DNA from: Streptomyces venezuelae | GTDB taxonomy: Bacteria; Actinomycetota; Actinomycetes; Streptomycetales; Streptomycetaceae | Length of the DNA stretch: 64,000 bases | Direction: 5' to 3' | Assembly (NCBI RefSeq): GCF_008642295.1 | Contig: NZ_CP029190.1 | Span: 6,617,501 to 6,681,500, forward strand | Shown: positions 8,794-17,697 of the stretch, in pieces | How positions within the stretch are numbered: position 1 is the stretch's first letter | How the letters are laid out: every line of letters begins with the position of its first letter | Notes under the pieces: generated by a model | Told to the model about the DNA's origin: nothing | Database searches by the model: none | The model's input: the letters and a program-made list of their open reading frames with translations, nothing else | Program-made: the position numbers and the translations under genes

Positions 8794-10848
8794 ATGAACT
8801 CTCCGGCACACGACCGGACCCGGGCCCTCGGCACCCGACTGGGCGGCCTCGGATTCGGCGGCGACTACAACCCCGAGCAGTGGGACAAGGCCACCCGCGC
8901 CGAAGACCTGCGACTGATGAACGAGGCCGGCGTCAACCTCGTCAACCTGGCCATCTTCGCCTGGGCCCGCGTCGAACCCGCCCGAGACACCTACGACTTC
9001 GGGTTCTTCGACACCGTCATGGACGATCTGGCCGCCCACGGCATCACCGCCGACCTGGCCACCATGACCGCCTCACCACCCCCGTGGCTCGTCGCCGAGC
9101 ATCCCGGGATCCTGCCGGTCACCGCCTCCGGAGGCATCCTGTCCCCGGGCGGCCGCCAGCACTTCTGTCCCTCCAGCCCGGTCTTCCGCGACCGGGCCGT
9201 CCGCCTGGTCGAAGCCGTCGCCACGCACTACCGCGACCACCCGGCACTGGGCCTGTGGCACGTCGGCAACGAGTACGGAATCCATGTCACCGAATGCTTC
9301 TGCGACATCTCCGCCGCCGACTTCCGGCGCTGGCTGGCCGACCGGTACGGCGATGTCGACGCACTCAACGACGCCTGGTCCACCGACTTCTGGTCCCAGC
9401 GCTACACCTCCTTCGACCAGATCCTGCCCCCGCGCGCCGCACCCACCTACCCCAACCCCTCCCAGCAGCTCGACTTCAAGCGGTTCAGCAGTGACGCGCT
9501 GCGCACCTGCTTCGCCCTCGAACGCGACGTACTGCGCCGCATCACCCCCGACACCCCGGTGACCACGAACTTCCTCGCCGGACACAAGTCGGTCGACGTC
9601 CGCGCCTGGGCACCCGAAATGGACGTCCTCGCCCTCGACAGCTACCCGGACCCGCACGACGAGGCGGCGCACATCGAGGCGGCGCTCTCCTACGACCTGC
9701 TGCGCGGCGCGGCCGGCGGACGGCCGTGGCTGCTGACCGAGCAGGCCCCCTCCGCCGTCAACTGGCGGGGCCGCAACGCGGGCAAGGCTCCGGGCCGGAT
9801 GCGCCTGTGGAGCTGGCAGGCCGTCGCGCAGGGCGCGGACGCCGTCATGTACTTCCAGTGGCGGCAGTCCCGCGGCGGAGCGGAGAAGTTCCACTCCGGC
9901 ATGGTCCCGCACGCGGGGCCCGGTACCCGGGTGCACGCCGAGGTGCGCGAGCTGGGCCGCGAACTGGCCCTGGTGCCCGAGCTGGCCGGTACCCGGATCC
10001 GCAACGAGGTCGCGGTCGTGTTCGACTGGGAGAACTGGTGGGCGATCGAGCTCGACTCGCACCCCTCGGACGGAGTGCGCTGCATCGACCGCGTCCTCGA
10101 CCACTACGCCCCGCTGTTCGAGGCGGGCGTCGGCATCGACCTCGTCCACCCCTCGGCCGACCTCTCCCCGTACAAGTGCGTGGTGCTGCCGAGCCACTAC
10201 CTCCTGTCGGCCGAAAACGCCGACCGGATCAGCCGGTTCGTGGCGGACGGCGGATCCCTGCTCGCATCCTTCTTCACCGGGATCGTCGACGAGCACGACC
10301 GGGTGCACACGGGCGGCTATCCCGCTCCGCTGAGCGAGGTGCTGGGCGTACGCGTCGAGGAGTTCTGGCCGGCCGCAGTGGATGAGGAGGTCCCGCTGCG
10401 GGCCGCGGAGGCAGGAGCCCCGGCCCCCGCGCCGGCCTCGCTGTGGCGCGAGGACCTGAAGCTCACCGGCGCCCGCCCCGAGCTCTTCTTCGCCGGACCC
10501 GACTGGGACGAGGACCGCCCGGCGGCCACGGTGCACGCCCATGGCGCAGGGGCGGCGCGCTATGTCGCGACCCGCCCCGATCCCGTCACGATGCGGGCCA
10601 TCGTCGACCGCGCGCTCGCCGATGCGGGAGTGGCCCCCGTGCTGCCCGGCCTGCCCGCCGGCATCCAGGCGACGATCCGGCACGGAGCGGACCACGACGT
10701 CCTCATCCTGCTCAACCACACCGGGCACACCCATGAGGTGACGCTGCCCGCCGAGCGCCGGAACCTCCTCGACGGACAAAGGCCCGCCGTCCGGCACCTC
10801 ACCCTCGAACCGCGGGGCGTCGCCGTCCTCGGCAGCGCCGGCCTCTGA
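8794..10848 (+). CDS. Beta-galactosidase, glycoside hydrolase family 42
   Basis: Cytoplasmic enzyme of 684 residues that removes terminal beta-galactose from oligosaccharides. The GH42 start FGGDYNPEQW is at about residue 15. The acid/base Glu is in WHVGNEYG (about 155) and the nucleophile Glu in LLTEQAPSAVNWRG (about 315). Trimerisation/flavodoxin-like domain B and a small C-terminal beta domain follow (LLNHTGHTHEVTLP). Length is typical. AAGGGG lies before the ATG. It stands 69 bases after lacI in the same direction, so both may share the O2 promoter. The substrate is likely a plant galactan or arabinogalactan fragment, by inference from the pairing with GH5 and a sugar ABC importer. Confidence 0.95.
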   Translation: MNSPAHDRTRALGTRLGGLGFGGDYNPEQWDKATRAEDLRLMNEAGVNLVNLAIFAWARVEPARDTYDFGFFDTVMDDLAAHGITADLATMTASPPPWLVAEHPGILPVTASGGILSPGGRQHFCPSSPVFRDRAVRLVEAVATHYRDHPALGLWHVGNEYGIHVTECFCDISAADFRRWLADRYGDVDALNDAWSTDFWSQRYTSFDQILPPRAAPTYPNPSQQLDFKRFSSDALRTCFALERDVLRRITPDTPVTTNFLAGHKSVDVRAWAPEMDVLALDSYPDPHDEAAHIEAALSYDLLRGAAGGRPWLLTEQAPSAVNWRGRNAGKAPGRMRLWSWQAVAQGADAVMYFQWRQSRGGAEKFHSGMVPHAGPGTRVHAEVRELGRELALVPELAGTRIRNEVAVVFDWENWWAIELDSHPSDGVRCIDRVLDHYAPLFEAGVGIDLVHPSADLSPYKCVVLPSHYLLSAENADRISRFVADGGSLLASFFTGIVDEHDRVHTGGYPAPLSEVLGVRVEEFWPAAVDEEVPLRAAEAGAPAPAPASLWREDLKLTGARPELFFAGPDWDEDRPAATVHAHGAGAARYVATRPDPVTMRAIVDRALADAGVAPVLPGLPAGIQATIRHGADHDVLILLNHTGHTHEVTLPAERRNLLDGQRPAVRHLTLEPRGVAVLGSAGL

Positions 10849-10895
10849 CCGCTCCATCCCCCCGCACTCCCACCCCTCACCCCCCGGAGGAATCT

Positions 10896-12827
10896 GTGAG
10901 AAGACCCCTAGGCCGGGCGGTACTCGCCGCGGCGCTCCTGATCGGAGCGCTCGGCGCCGCCCCGGCCGTCGCATCCGCGACGGCCGCGACAGCCACCACG
11001 GCGACGAAGGCCACGACTCCCGGGACGGCCGCCGGCATATCCGCCGGCCTCGCCGACACCTGGCGTCCGCCCCTCAGCACCCGGGGCCGCTACATCGTCG
11101 ACGCCGACGGCAACCGCTTCAAGCTCAAGTCCGCGAACTGGCAGGGGGCCCAGGGCTCCTGGAGCGGCTCCGGGGACATCAACGACCCGGCCAGCCACCA
11201 CGACGGCGAGAAGGCCGACCAGATGCCGCTCGGTCTGGACCGCGCCCCGATCGCGCGGATCCTCGCCGACTTCCGCGCACTCGGCATCAACAGCATCCGG
11301 CTGCCGTTCTCGAACGAGATGCTGCACGACCAGCGCCCGGTCTCCGACGCCTCGGTCGCCGCCAACCCGCAGCTGCGCGGCAAGACCCCGCTCCAGGTCT
11401 TCGACGCCGTCGTCGCCGCCAGCACGGGCGAAGGCTTCGCGGTCATCCTCAACAACCACACCATCACCTCCCGCTTCTGCTGCGGCCTGGACGGCAACGA
11501 GCGCTGGAACACCAGCCAGTCCACGGCGCAGTGGGAGAACGACTGGATCAACCTCGCCCGCCGGTACAAGGACAACAAGCGCGTGGTCGGCGCCGACCTC
11601 TACAACGAGGTCCGCCGCACCATCACCGACGACGCCAACTGGGGCTGGGGCAACGATCACGACTGGTGGGCCGCCTCCCAGCGGCTCGGCGACCGGCTCC
11701 TCACCGAGGTCAGCCCCGACCTGCTGGTGGTCGTGGAAGGCATCAACTGGCAGGGCGTCCCGGCCGACGGACTGCCCCACTGGCGTCCCACCCTCGAACC
11801 GGTCCGCACCCTCTCGCACACCCTGGTCGCCTCGAACAAGCTGGTGTACGCGGCGCACTTCTACGGCTACACCGGGCCGAACCACACCGGCGCGACCGGC
11901 ATGGGCGAGACCCACGACCTGCGCTACCAGGAACTCTCCCGCGAAGAGCTCTTCGCGACCCTCCAGCGGCAGGCGTTCTACGTCTCGGCCGAAACCGGCC
12001 GGCACTTCACCGCACCCGTGTGGATCAGCGAGTTCGGCATCGGCAGCGACGAGTCCAACCCGCAGGCCCGCACCTGGTTCGGCAACTTCGTCGACCATCT
12101 GACCGCCAACGACACCGACTTCGCCTACTGGCCGCTGGTCGGATGGGCCGGACACGGCACCTGGTCGATCCTCAACTACGACACGACGGGCCGCCGTTCG
12201 GGCCTGCTGGACGGCAACGACTGGCGTGCCACCGCCTGGAACCGGCTCGTTACCGCGCCCACGAAGACCGGGCAGATCCCCGTCTCCGACACCTGGAACA
12301 TGCTCAGCCTCGACCACACCGATGCGGTCCAGTCGATGCGCGCACGGGCACTGGGCGACTGGGATGCGGGAGCCCGCAAGGGAGCCTGCCCCGACGGTCA
12401 GCGGCTCGTCGGCCTGGCGCACCGTGACGGCCGGGGACTGTGCACCGACGCGGGGGCCGCAGGTCTGGCCGCCGGCGGCGCGCCGACCGTGGTCAAGGAC
12501 GAGCGGTACGTCCAGCAGGGCGACTGGGCGGGCGGCTACACCAAGTACCAGTGCGCGCCGAACCAGTTCATGACCGGCTACAGCGTGCGGGGCCAGGCGG
12601 TCTCCGCCGTCCTGTGCGCCCCGGCAGGCAGGACCCTGGGGACAAACGGCCGCACCGTCTGGTTCGACCGGGGCGACAACCGGCCGGCCGGAGGCCCCGG
12701 CGGGGAGTTCGCCCAGGGCAACTACAAGGGGCAGTGCGGAACGGACGAGTACGCCGCCGGCATCGCCTTCACCGGAGCATGGGCCAAGGGCAAGACCCCG
12801 GACGCCCTGCTGTGCCGCAAGCTCTGA
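10896..12827 (+). CDS. Secreted GH5 glycoside hydrolase with Cys-containing C-terminal domain
   Basis: Exported glycosidase of 643 residues. The signal peptide has RRPLGR then a long Ala/Leu core ending AVASATA. The GH5 (cellulase-type) barrel spans roughly residues 60-440: LGINSIRLPFSNEML, NNHTITSRFCCG, the acid/base Glu in DLYNEVRR (about 233) and the nucleophile Glu in VWISEFGIGS (about 383). Residues 470-643 form a separate domain with paired Cys (ACPDGQRLVG, YQCAPNQFMTGY, QCGTDEYAAGIAF), possibly a carbohydrate-binding module; its family is not recognised. GGAGG stands six bases before the GTG start. It probably cuts the polymer outside the cell, feeding the ABC importer and GH42. A strong terminator follows. 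Confidence 0.9.
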   Translation: MRRPLGRAVLAAALLIGALGAAPAVASATAATATTATKATTPGTAAGISAGLADTWRPPLSTRGRYIVDADGNRFKLKSANWQGAQGSWSGSGDINDPASHHDGEKADQMPLGLDRAPIARILADFRALGINSIRLPFSNEMLHDQRPVSDASVAANPQLRGKTPLQVFDAVVAASTGEGFAVILNNHTITSRFCCGLDGNERWNTSQSTAQWENDWINLARRYKDNKRVVGADLYNEVRRTITDDANWGWGNDHDWWAASQRLGDRLLTEVSPDLLVVVEGINWQGVPADGLPHWRPTLEPVRTLSHTLVASNKLVYAAHFYGYTGPNHTGATGMGETHDLRYQELSREELFATLQRQAFYVSAETGRHFTAPVWISEFGIGSDESNPQARTWFGNFVDHLTANDTDFAYWPLVGWAGHGTWSILNYDTTGRRSGLLDGNDWRATAWNRLVTAPTKTGQIPVSDTWNMLSLDHTDAVQSMRARALGDWDAGARKGACPDGQRLVGLAHRDGRGLCTDAGAAGLAAGGAPTVVKDERYVQQGDWAGGYTKYQCAPNQFMTGYSVRGQAVSAVLCAPAGRTLGTNGRTVWFDRGDNRPAGGPGGEFAQGNYKGQCGTDEYAAGIAFTGAWAKGKTPDALLCRKL

Positions 12828-12845
12828 CCCCCGGAGCCCTATGAC

Positions 12846-12877
12846 GAGGGCCGGGCCCGGCAGCGGGCCCGGCCCTC
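12846..12877 (+). terminator. Strong GC hairpin between convergent genes
   Basis: Perfect 14-base stem (12846-12859 with 12864-12877, arms starting GAGGGCCGGG) and a four-base loop GCAG, without a long T-run. It lies 19 bases after the GH5 stop and before the stop of the convergent VOC gene, so it can end transcription from both sides, as usual for Streptomyces terminators. Confidence 0.8.
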
Positions 12878-12907
12878 ATCGCGCTCCATGGGCGGCCTGG
12901 CCCGGGA

Positions 12908-13705
12908 TCAGCCACGGCTCGGGGTGAGGACCACGAAATCGGCGTTCGACGGGTCGAGGCAGATCGCGAGCCGCCCCACGCCCTCCGCGTCCTCCGGCCC
13001 CATCATCAGGCTGCCGCCGGCGGCGGTGACCTTGGCCGCCGTGGCGTCACAGTCCTCGACGGCGAACACGGGGTGCCAGTACGGCCGCCCGCCCGTCAGG
13101 GTGAGGTGCTCCGCGGAGAGCTCCATCAGGCCGCCGTGCATGCGCTCCACAGGCAGGCCGGCGGGGGTGATCAGGGAGTACGTGCCCCCGCCGCCCGGCA
13201 GCTCCATATCGCTGAACGACCAGCCGAACAGGCCGCCGTAGAACTCCTTCGCCGCGGCGGCGTCGGTCGTGTACAGCTCGGCCCAGGACAGCGAGCCGGG
13301 CTCGTCCACCAGCTCGACGCCCTTGTCCGTCCCCGGCTGCCAGACCGCGAACTGTCCCCCCAGCGGGTCGTTGTACTGCGCCATCCGGCCGTACTCCTCG
13401 AGGTCCATCGGAGGCACCCGGACCGTGCCGCCCGCACGCTCCACCGCCTCGGTGGTGGCGTCCGCATCGGCGACGTTGTAGTAGATCATCCAGGCCGAGC
13501 GCGCCCCCTTCTCGGTGAGCTGCCCGAGCCCGGCGACGATCTTTCCGTCCTTGCGGAACATCCCGCCTTCCGGGTGATCCCCCTCGCCCATGGACTCGTA
13601 CTCCCACCCGAGCACGGAGCCGTAGAAGGCCGCGGCGGCCCGGACGTCGGGGGCGCCGAGGTCCAGCCAGCAGGGGGAGCCGGGGACGGCGTCAGTGGTG
13701 ATCAT
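12908..13705 (-). CDS. VOC family protein with two glyoxalase-like domains
   Basis: Soluble protein of 265 residues made of two vicinal-oxygen-chelate domains. Domain 1 starts PGSPCWLDLGAPDVRAAAAF and ends ...AQYNDPLGGQFAVWQPG; domain 2 starts SWAELYTTDAAAAKEFYGGLFGW and ends AICLDPSNADFVVLTP. The tandem layout resembles actinobacterial proteins annotated as hydroxylases or glyoxalase/bleomycin-resistance-like proteins. Metal ligands are not complete by eye, so the chemical role is unknown. It is convergent with the GH5 gene and 120 bases downstream of a deiminase gene on the same strand. Confidence 0.85.
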   Translation of the reverse strand: MITTDAVPGSPCWLDLGAPDVRAAAAFYGSVLGWEYESMGEGDHPEGGMFRKDGKIVAGLGQLTEKGARSAWMIYYNVADADATTEAVERAGGTVRVPPMDLEEYGRMAQYNDPLGGQFAVWQPGTDKGVELVDEPGSLSWAELYTTDAAAAKEFYGGLFGWSFSDMELPGGGGTYSLITPAGLPVERMHGGLMELSAEHLTLTGGRPYWHPVFAVEDCDATAAKVTAAGGSLMMGPEDAEGVGRLAICLDPSNADFVVLTPSRG

Positions 13706-13825
13706 GACGATTGCCTTTCGCAGGTCCGGTACGACCCCAGCGTGGCACCGGCCCCCGGCACCCGCCCGTCGGCGGCAGCCGCCCGCCGCAGCCGTGCGGT
13801 GAGCCGGCCGGACAGCGGCGGGCGG

Positions 13826-14989
13826 TCAGGCGGCGGGCTTGCCGGGCTGGTCGTGGGTCGCGCAGTGGATGCCGCCGCCGCCCGAGGCGATCGTGTCGAT
13901 CGCGACCGGCACGATGTCCCGCTTGGGGAAGTGCTCCTGCAGGATGCTGCGGGCCCGGTCGTCGGCCTTGCGGTCCCCGAACCTGGGCATGAACACGGCA
14001 TCGTTGGCGATGTAGAAGTTGGCGTAGGTCGACACGAAGTCGTCGCCCTCGCCGGTGATCCGGTTCAGGTCGGGCTGCGGCAGGTCGATCACCTCGAAGC
14101 GCCGGCCGCGGGCGTCCGTCGATGCCGACAGGACGGACTTCGCCTGGTCGGCGGAGCGCGACCAGGAGTCCGGCGGGGTGCTCGGGTGCGCGCGGTCCAG
14201 CAGGACCACACCGGGCGCGGTGAACCGCACCAGGCTGTCCACGTGGGCGTCCGTGATGTCCTCCCCGCGGACCCCGGCCAGCCATACGACCTTCTCGACG
14301 CCCAGGGTCTGCTTGAGCTCCGCCTCGATGGTGTCACGGTTCTTGCCGCGGTTGCGGTTGTCGTTGACGATCGAGCTCTCGGTGATCAGCAGGGTGCCCT
14401 CGCCGTCGGGCTCGAAGGAGCCGCCCTCCGCGACCAGGGGGGCCTGGACGCGGGGAATCCCGTACCTCGGGAGCAGGGTGCGGCCGACCACCCCGTCGTT
14501 CCGGTGTTCCTGCTTGCCGCCCCAGCCGTTGAAGTTGAAGTCGACCCCGGTCACCTTGCCGTCCTGCTCGACGAAGACGGGGACGGTGTCCCGTGCCCAG
14601 AGGTCGTCGACGGCCAGCGGGATCACCTCGACCTGGGAGCCGCAGGCCCGCTGTGCCGCGGTCACCTGCTCGGGGCGGGCCATCATCACGACCGCCTCGT
14701 ACTCCCCGACGGCCCGGGCGATCCGCGCAATGTCCTCGCGTACGTAGGGCAGGTCGCCCTCCCAGACCGAGGTGAGCGCCGGCCAGGACATGAACGTACG
14801 GGTGTGGCTCTCCCATTCGGCGCCCAGCCGGCGCTTGGCGCCCGCAGGGGCGGGTGCGGAGGGCCCGCCGGCGGTGCCGGTCCCGGCGCCGGCCTCGGTG
14901 GGGCCGCAGGCCGAGGCGCCCGCGACGACGGCGCCGATTCCGGCGAGGGTGCGAAGGACGGCCCGACGAGTGGGGGGCAGGAAGGACAC
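13826..14989 (-). CDS. Exported agmatine/peptidylarginine deiminase paralogue 1
   Basis: Member of the Porphyromonas-type peptidylarginine deiminase/agmatine deiminase family (387 aa). The N-terminus PTRRAVLRTLAGIG has a twin-Arg start and the segment ends in a possible lipobox GASAC, so it is probably a Tat-exported lipoprotein. Catalytic motifs are intact: VDDLWARDTVPVF (Asp), NFNGWGGK, DAHVDSLVRF (His) and the nucleophile Cys in ASGGGGIHCATH near the C-terminus. The GTG at 14987-14989 with GGAG upstream is preferred; an alternative GTG at 15031 would touch the TetR operator. It should hydrolyse a guanidino group to a ureido group plus ammonia, on agmatine or on peptidyl-Arg. Its own operator (15032-15049) lies just upstream. 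Confidence 0.9.
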   Translation of the reverse strand: MSFLPPTRRAVLRTLAGIGAVVAGASACGPTEAGAGTGTAGGPSAPAPAGAKRRLGAEWESHTRTFMSWPALTSVWEGDLPYVREDIARIARAVGEYEAVVMMARPEQVTAAQRACGSQVEVIPLAVDDLWARDTVPVFVEQDGKVTGVDFNFNGWGGKQEHRNDGVVGRTLLPRYGIPRVQAPLVAEGGSFEPDGEGTLLITESSIVNDNRNRGKNRDTIEAELKQTLGVEKVVWLAGVRGEDITDAHVDSLVRFTAPGVVLLDRAHPSTPPDSWSRSADQAKSVLSASTDARGRRFEVIDLPQPDLNRITGEGDDFVSTYANFYIANDAVFMPRFGDRKADDRARSILQEHFPKRDIVPVAIDTIASGGGGIHCATHDQPGKPAA

Positions 14990-15031
14990 GGGGAACTCCG
15001 ATCGTGCGCTGGGTCTCCGCCACTCTGACAC

Positions 15032-15049
15032 TGACTGGAAATTCAGTCA
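15032..15049. promoter_or_regulatory. TetR-type operator box 1
   Basis: TGACTGGAAATTCAGTCA, an 18-base palindrome differing at one base from box 3. It lies 43 bases before the start of exported deiminase 1 and overlaps the stop codon of the upstream tetR gene, so the deiminase can have its own regulated promoter. Confidence 0.75.
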
Positions 15050-15661
15050 ATTCGCGACAGGAGGGTGGGAGCCGAGCCGCTCGATTTCCAGTCCGATGGC
15101 CTCCCGGAGCAGGCTCCGGGCGTGCTCCAAGGGAAGCAGGCCGCTGAGCCAGCGGCCACTGAGACCCTCCAGTAGCACCGTCAGCCGTTCCGCCGCGGCC
15201 ATGGCGGCGGTGCGCGGCGCGGCCGGACAGAGCTCGGCGAGATGGCCCGCGATCTCCGCCGCCCAGGCCGCGCCCGCTGCCGCGAGTTCGTCCCGCAGCT
15301 CCGGATCGAAGACCGAGTGGGCCCGCAGCTCGCCCCAGGCCGTGCTGTTCTCGCGCACCTCGGGCAGGTCCTGGAACTCCAGCAGCAGGGTCCGCTCCAG
15401 GAGGTGCCGCGGGTCGGACGGGCCGGCCGCGGCCATGCCCTCGCCCTCGCCCTCCCCGGTCGCGGTGTAGCGGTCCGCCCGCTCCCCGAGGAACGCCAGG
15501 GCGTGCCGCAGGATGCCGGGCCGGTCCTTGAAGTGGTAGTAGATCAAGGCGGTGGACACCCCGGCCTCGGCCGCCAGGTCCGCCACCCGCAGCCCCCGGA
15601 CGCCCCGGCGTGCGATGACCCGTGCGGCACCGGTGAGGATGGCTCTTCTGCGGTCGGTCAC
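15047..15661 (-). CDS. TetR-family regulator A (deiminase island)
   Basis: DNA-binding repressor of 204 residues. The N-terminal HTH is GLRVADLAAEAGVSTALIYYHF (about residues 24-45). The ligand domain includes LLLEFQDLPEVRENSTAWGELRA, almost the same as in the divergent regulator B, and the two share about 60 percent identity by eye, so they arose by duplication. The GTG start has GGAGG before it. It reads divergently from regulator B across 147 bases holding operator box 2. A ligand related to agmatine, polyamines or arginine peptides is a reasonable guess from context only. Confidence 0.92.
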   Translation of the reverse strand: MTDRRRAILTGAARVIARRGVRGLRVADLAAEAGVSTALIYYHFKDRPGILRHALAFLGERADRYTATGEGEGEGMAAAGPSDPRHLLERTLLLEFQDLPEVRENSTAWGELRAHSVFDPELRDELAAAGAAWAAEIAGHLAELCPAAPRTAAMAAAERLTVLLEGLSGRWLSGLLPLEHARSLLREAIGLEIERLGSHPPVAN

Positions 15662-15703
15662 TGTGTTCCCTCCTGGCCGTGTGCGTCTCGCCCGGTCCCA
15701 TAC

Positions 15704-15721
15704 TGACTGAAAATTCGGTTA
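15704..15721. promoter_or_regulatory. TetR-type operator box 2 (divergent tetR pair)
   Basis: TGACTGAAAATTCGGTTA, matching the TGACTGAAWTTTCAGTCA palindrome except at two positions in one arm. It sits between the divergent tetR genes, 43 bases before regulator A and 88 before regulator B, the expected place for autoregulation. Its weaker match suggests lower affinity than boxes 3 and 4. Confidence 0.68.
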
Positions 15722-15808
15722 GCAGCACGCCAGTGCGCCGCACCTCCGGTATTCCCGGGTTGCGGGCCGCCGGTCCCTGTGCCGGAACGCCCCGGTAAGG
15801 TGCGGGTC

Positions 15809-16435
15809 ATGGCGTCTCGCAGTACTCAGATCCTTGAAGCAGCCGCCCGGGTCATCGCCCGGCGCGGGGTCCGCGGGCTGCGCGTGGAGGAACTCGCTGC
15901 CGAGGCCGGGGTGTCCACCGCCCTGATCTACTACCACTTCAAGGACCGGACCGGGGTCCTGCGCCAGACGCTCGAGTTCATCAACGACCGCGCCGAGCGC
16001 TACACCACGGACCGCGACCCGGACGACCCGCCGCTCACCCCCCGGGAAGAGCTGGAGGAGACGCTGCTGCTGGAGCTCCAGGACACCACGGAGGTCCGGG
16101 AGAACAGCTCGGCCTGGGGCGAACTGCGGGCGAGCGCCGTCTTCGACGAGGTGCTGCGCGAGGATCTCGCCAGGGCCACCCTGGTGTGGGTGCAGGAGGT
16201 CGCCGCGATGCTGGGCCGGATCCGGCCGATGGCGCCGGCCTCCGCGCTCGCCGCCGCGGCCGAACGGCTCACCGCCCTGCTGGAAGGGCTCAGCATGCGC
16301 TGGCTCAGCGGAGGCATCGGGATCGGCCATGCGCGGGAGCTGATGCGCGGCGCCATCGATGCGGAACTGGCCGGGCTGGCCGGGCCGGCCGGACCGGTCT
16401 CCCGCAGCGGCGATCCGGGCACTCCCGGACGCTGA
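15809..16435 (+). CDS. TetR-family regulator B (deiminase island)
   Basis: Paralogue of regulator A (208 aa). HTH GLRVEELAAEAGVSTALIYYHF is near residues 24-45 and is almost identical to that of A, so both should read the same DNA box. LLLELQDTTEVRENSSAWGELRA marks the shared ligand domain. The ATG at 15809 is preferred over an earlier GTG-type start because AAGG lies eight bases before it. A terminator hairpin follows the gene and separates it from the operator pair of deiminase 2. Two near-identical repressors could form heterodimers or respond to different ligands. Confidence 0.92.
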   Translation: MASRSTQILEAAARVIARRGVRGLRVEELAAEAGVSTALIYYHFKDRTGVLRQTLEFINDRAERYTTDRDPDDPPLTPREELEETLLLELQDTTEVRENSSAWGELRASAVFDEVLREDLARATLVWVQEVAAMLGRIRPMAPASALAAAAERLTALLEGLSMRWLSGGIGIGHARELMRGAIDAELAGLAGPAGPVSRSGDPGTPGR

Positions 16436-16448
16436 TCCGAACACGCAC

Positions 16449-16475
16449 CGTCCCGTCCGCTCGGCGGACGGGACG
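16449..16475 (+). terminator. Terminator after tetR B
   Basis: Perfect 12-base stem CGTCCCGTCCGC (16449-16460) with GCGGACGGGACG (16464-16475), loop TCG, followed by TTTCA. It lies 14 bases after the tetR B stop and insulates the regulator from the deiminase 2 transcript. Confidence 0.8.
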
Positions 16476-16493
16476 TTTCACTGTCCCATCTAT

Positions 16494-16511
16494 TGACTGA
16501 ATTTTCAGTCA
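16494..16511. promoter_or_regulatory. TetR-type operator box 3
   Basis: TGACTGAATTTTCAGTCA, the best palindrome of the four boxes. It is exactly 40 bases (about four helical turns) upstream of box 4, so two repressor dimers would bind on the same face of the helix before deiminase 2. Confidence 0.82.
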
Positions 16512-16533
16512 GTGCCACAGTGCGCTCAGGCCT

Positions 16534-16551
16534 TGACTGAATTTTCAGTCG
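16534..16551. promoter_or_regulatory. TetR-type operator box 4 with overlapping promoter
   Basis: TGACTGAATTTTCAGTCG, identical to box 3 except for the last base. TTGACT at 16533-16538 can serve as the -35 element and AAGACT at 16557-16562 as the -10, spacer 18 bases, so the repressor would cover the -35 region. The start codon of deiminase 2 is 40 bases downstream. Confidence 0.78.
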
Positions 16552-16590
16552 GGTGGAAGACTCCCCTCCACGCCGAGAAATGAGACACCG

Positions 16591-17601
16591 ATGGCTGATT
16601 ACCGTATGCCCGCCGAGTGGTCCGAGCACGAGGGCTGCCTCATGGCCTGGCCCACCCGCGAGGACCTGTGGGGGAGCGTCCTGGCCGAGGTGAAGGAGGA
16701 GTACGCCAACGTCGCCCGCGCCATCGCCGCCTTCGAGCCCGTGACCATGGTCGCCCCGCCCGGCCACGGCGCGGACGCCCGGGACCGCTGCGGGGCCCCG
16801 GGCACCGGCGTCACGGTGATCGAGCTGCCGCTCGACGACTCCTGGTTCCGCGACTCCGCCCCGCTCTTCGTCCTCGACGGCGACGGCAACCGCGCCGGCG
16901 TGGACTTCCGCTTCAACGCCTGGGGCGGCAAGCACCACCCCTTCGACTCCGACGACCGGGTCAGCGCCCTGCTGCTGGAACACGTCGGCGTCGACCGGAT
17001 CGCCTCCGAGATGATCCTCGAAGGCGGGTCCATCACCGTCGACGGCGAGGGCACGCTGATCACCACCGAGCAGTGCCTGCTGCACCCCAACCGCAACCCC
17101 GGGATGGACCGCGACGAGATCGAGGCCGAGCTGAAGTCCCGGCTCGGGGTCACCAAGGTCATCTGGCTGCCCTACGGCGGCCTCCTCGACACCGAGACCG
17201 ACGGCCACGTCGACGGCGTCTGCGCCTTCGCCGCCCCCGGCACCGTCGTCGTCTCCCTGCCCGAGGACCCCGACCACCCCGACTACGCCCGGATGCGCGC
17301 CAACCGTGCCGTGCTGGAGGCGTCCACCGACGCCCGCGGCCGGCGGCTGGAGATCGTCGAGGTGCCGCAGACGGCCTTCGCGGACCTCGCCGACAGCAAG
17401 ATCGAGGTGTCCTACCTGAACTACTACATCGCCAACGGCGGCGTCGTCGTCCCGGTGGCCGGGGTGCCCCAGGACGAGGCCGCCCTCGCCGTCATCGCCT
17501 CGGCCCACCCCGGCCGCAAGGTCGTCGGGGTGCGGGCCCTCGCCATCGCCTTCGGCGGCGGCGGTATCCACTGCATCACCCAGCAGATTCCCGCCGTCTG
17601 A
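16591..17601 (+). CDS. Agmatine deiminase, cytoplasmic paralogue 2
   Basis: Family enzyme of 336 residues without any signal peptide, starting directly with MPAEWSEHEGCLMAWPT, the classical agmatine deiminase N-terminus. Catalytic motifs are DDSWFRDSAPLF (Asp), FNAWGGKHH, ETDGHVDGVCAF (His) and GGGGIHCITQQ (nucleophile Cys). Agmatine deiminase converts agmatine to N-carbamoylputrescine plus ammonia. This copy is the closest of the three to characterised agmatine deiminases. It heads the operon that continues with the ABC importer after 96 bases, under operator boxes 3 and 4. No N-carbamoylputrescine amidase gene is in the window. Confidence 0.92.
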   Translation: MADYRMPAEWSEHEGCLMAWPTREDLWGSVLAEVKEEYANVARAIAAFEPVTMVAPPGHGADARDRCGAPGTGVTVIELPLDDSWFRDSAPLFVLDGDGNRAGVDFRFNAWGGKHHPFDSDDRVSALLLEHVGVDRIASEMILEGGSITVDGEGTLITTEQCLLHPNRNPGMDRDEIEAELKSRLGVTKVIWLPYGGLLDTETDGHVDGVCAFAAPGTVVVSLPEDPDHPDYARMRANRAVLEASTDARGRRLEIVEVPQTAFADLADSKIEVSYLNYYIANGGVVVPVAGVPQDEAALAVIASAHPGRKVVGVRALAIAFGGGGIHCITQQIPAV

Positions 17602-17697
17602 CCGGAGAACCGGAGAACCGGCCGTTCCCGGCGGTCCGCCCCGGCGGTCCGCCCGCTCCTCCAGCACCGCATCCCTCACGGAAAAGAGAGCGCGACG

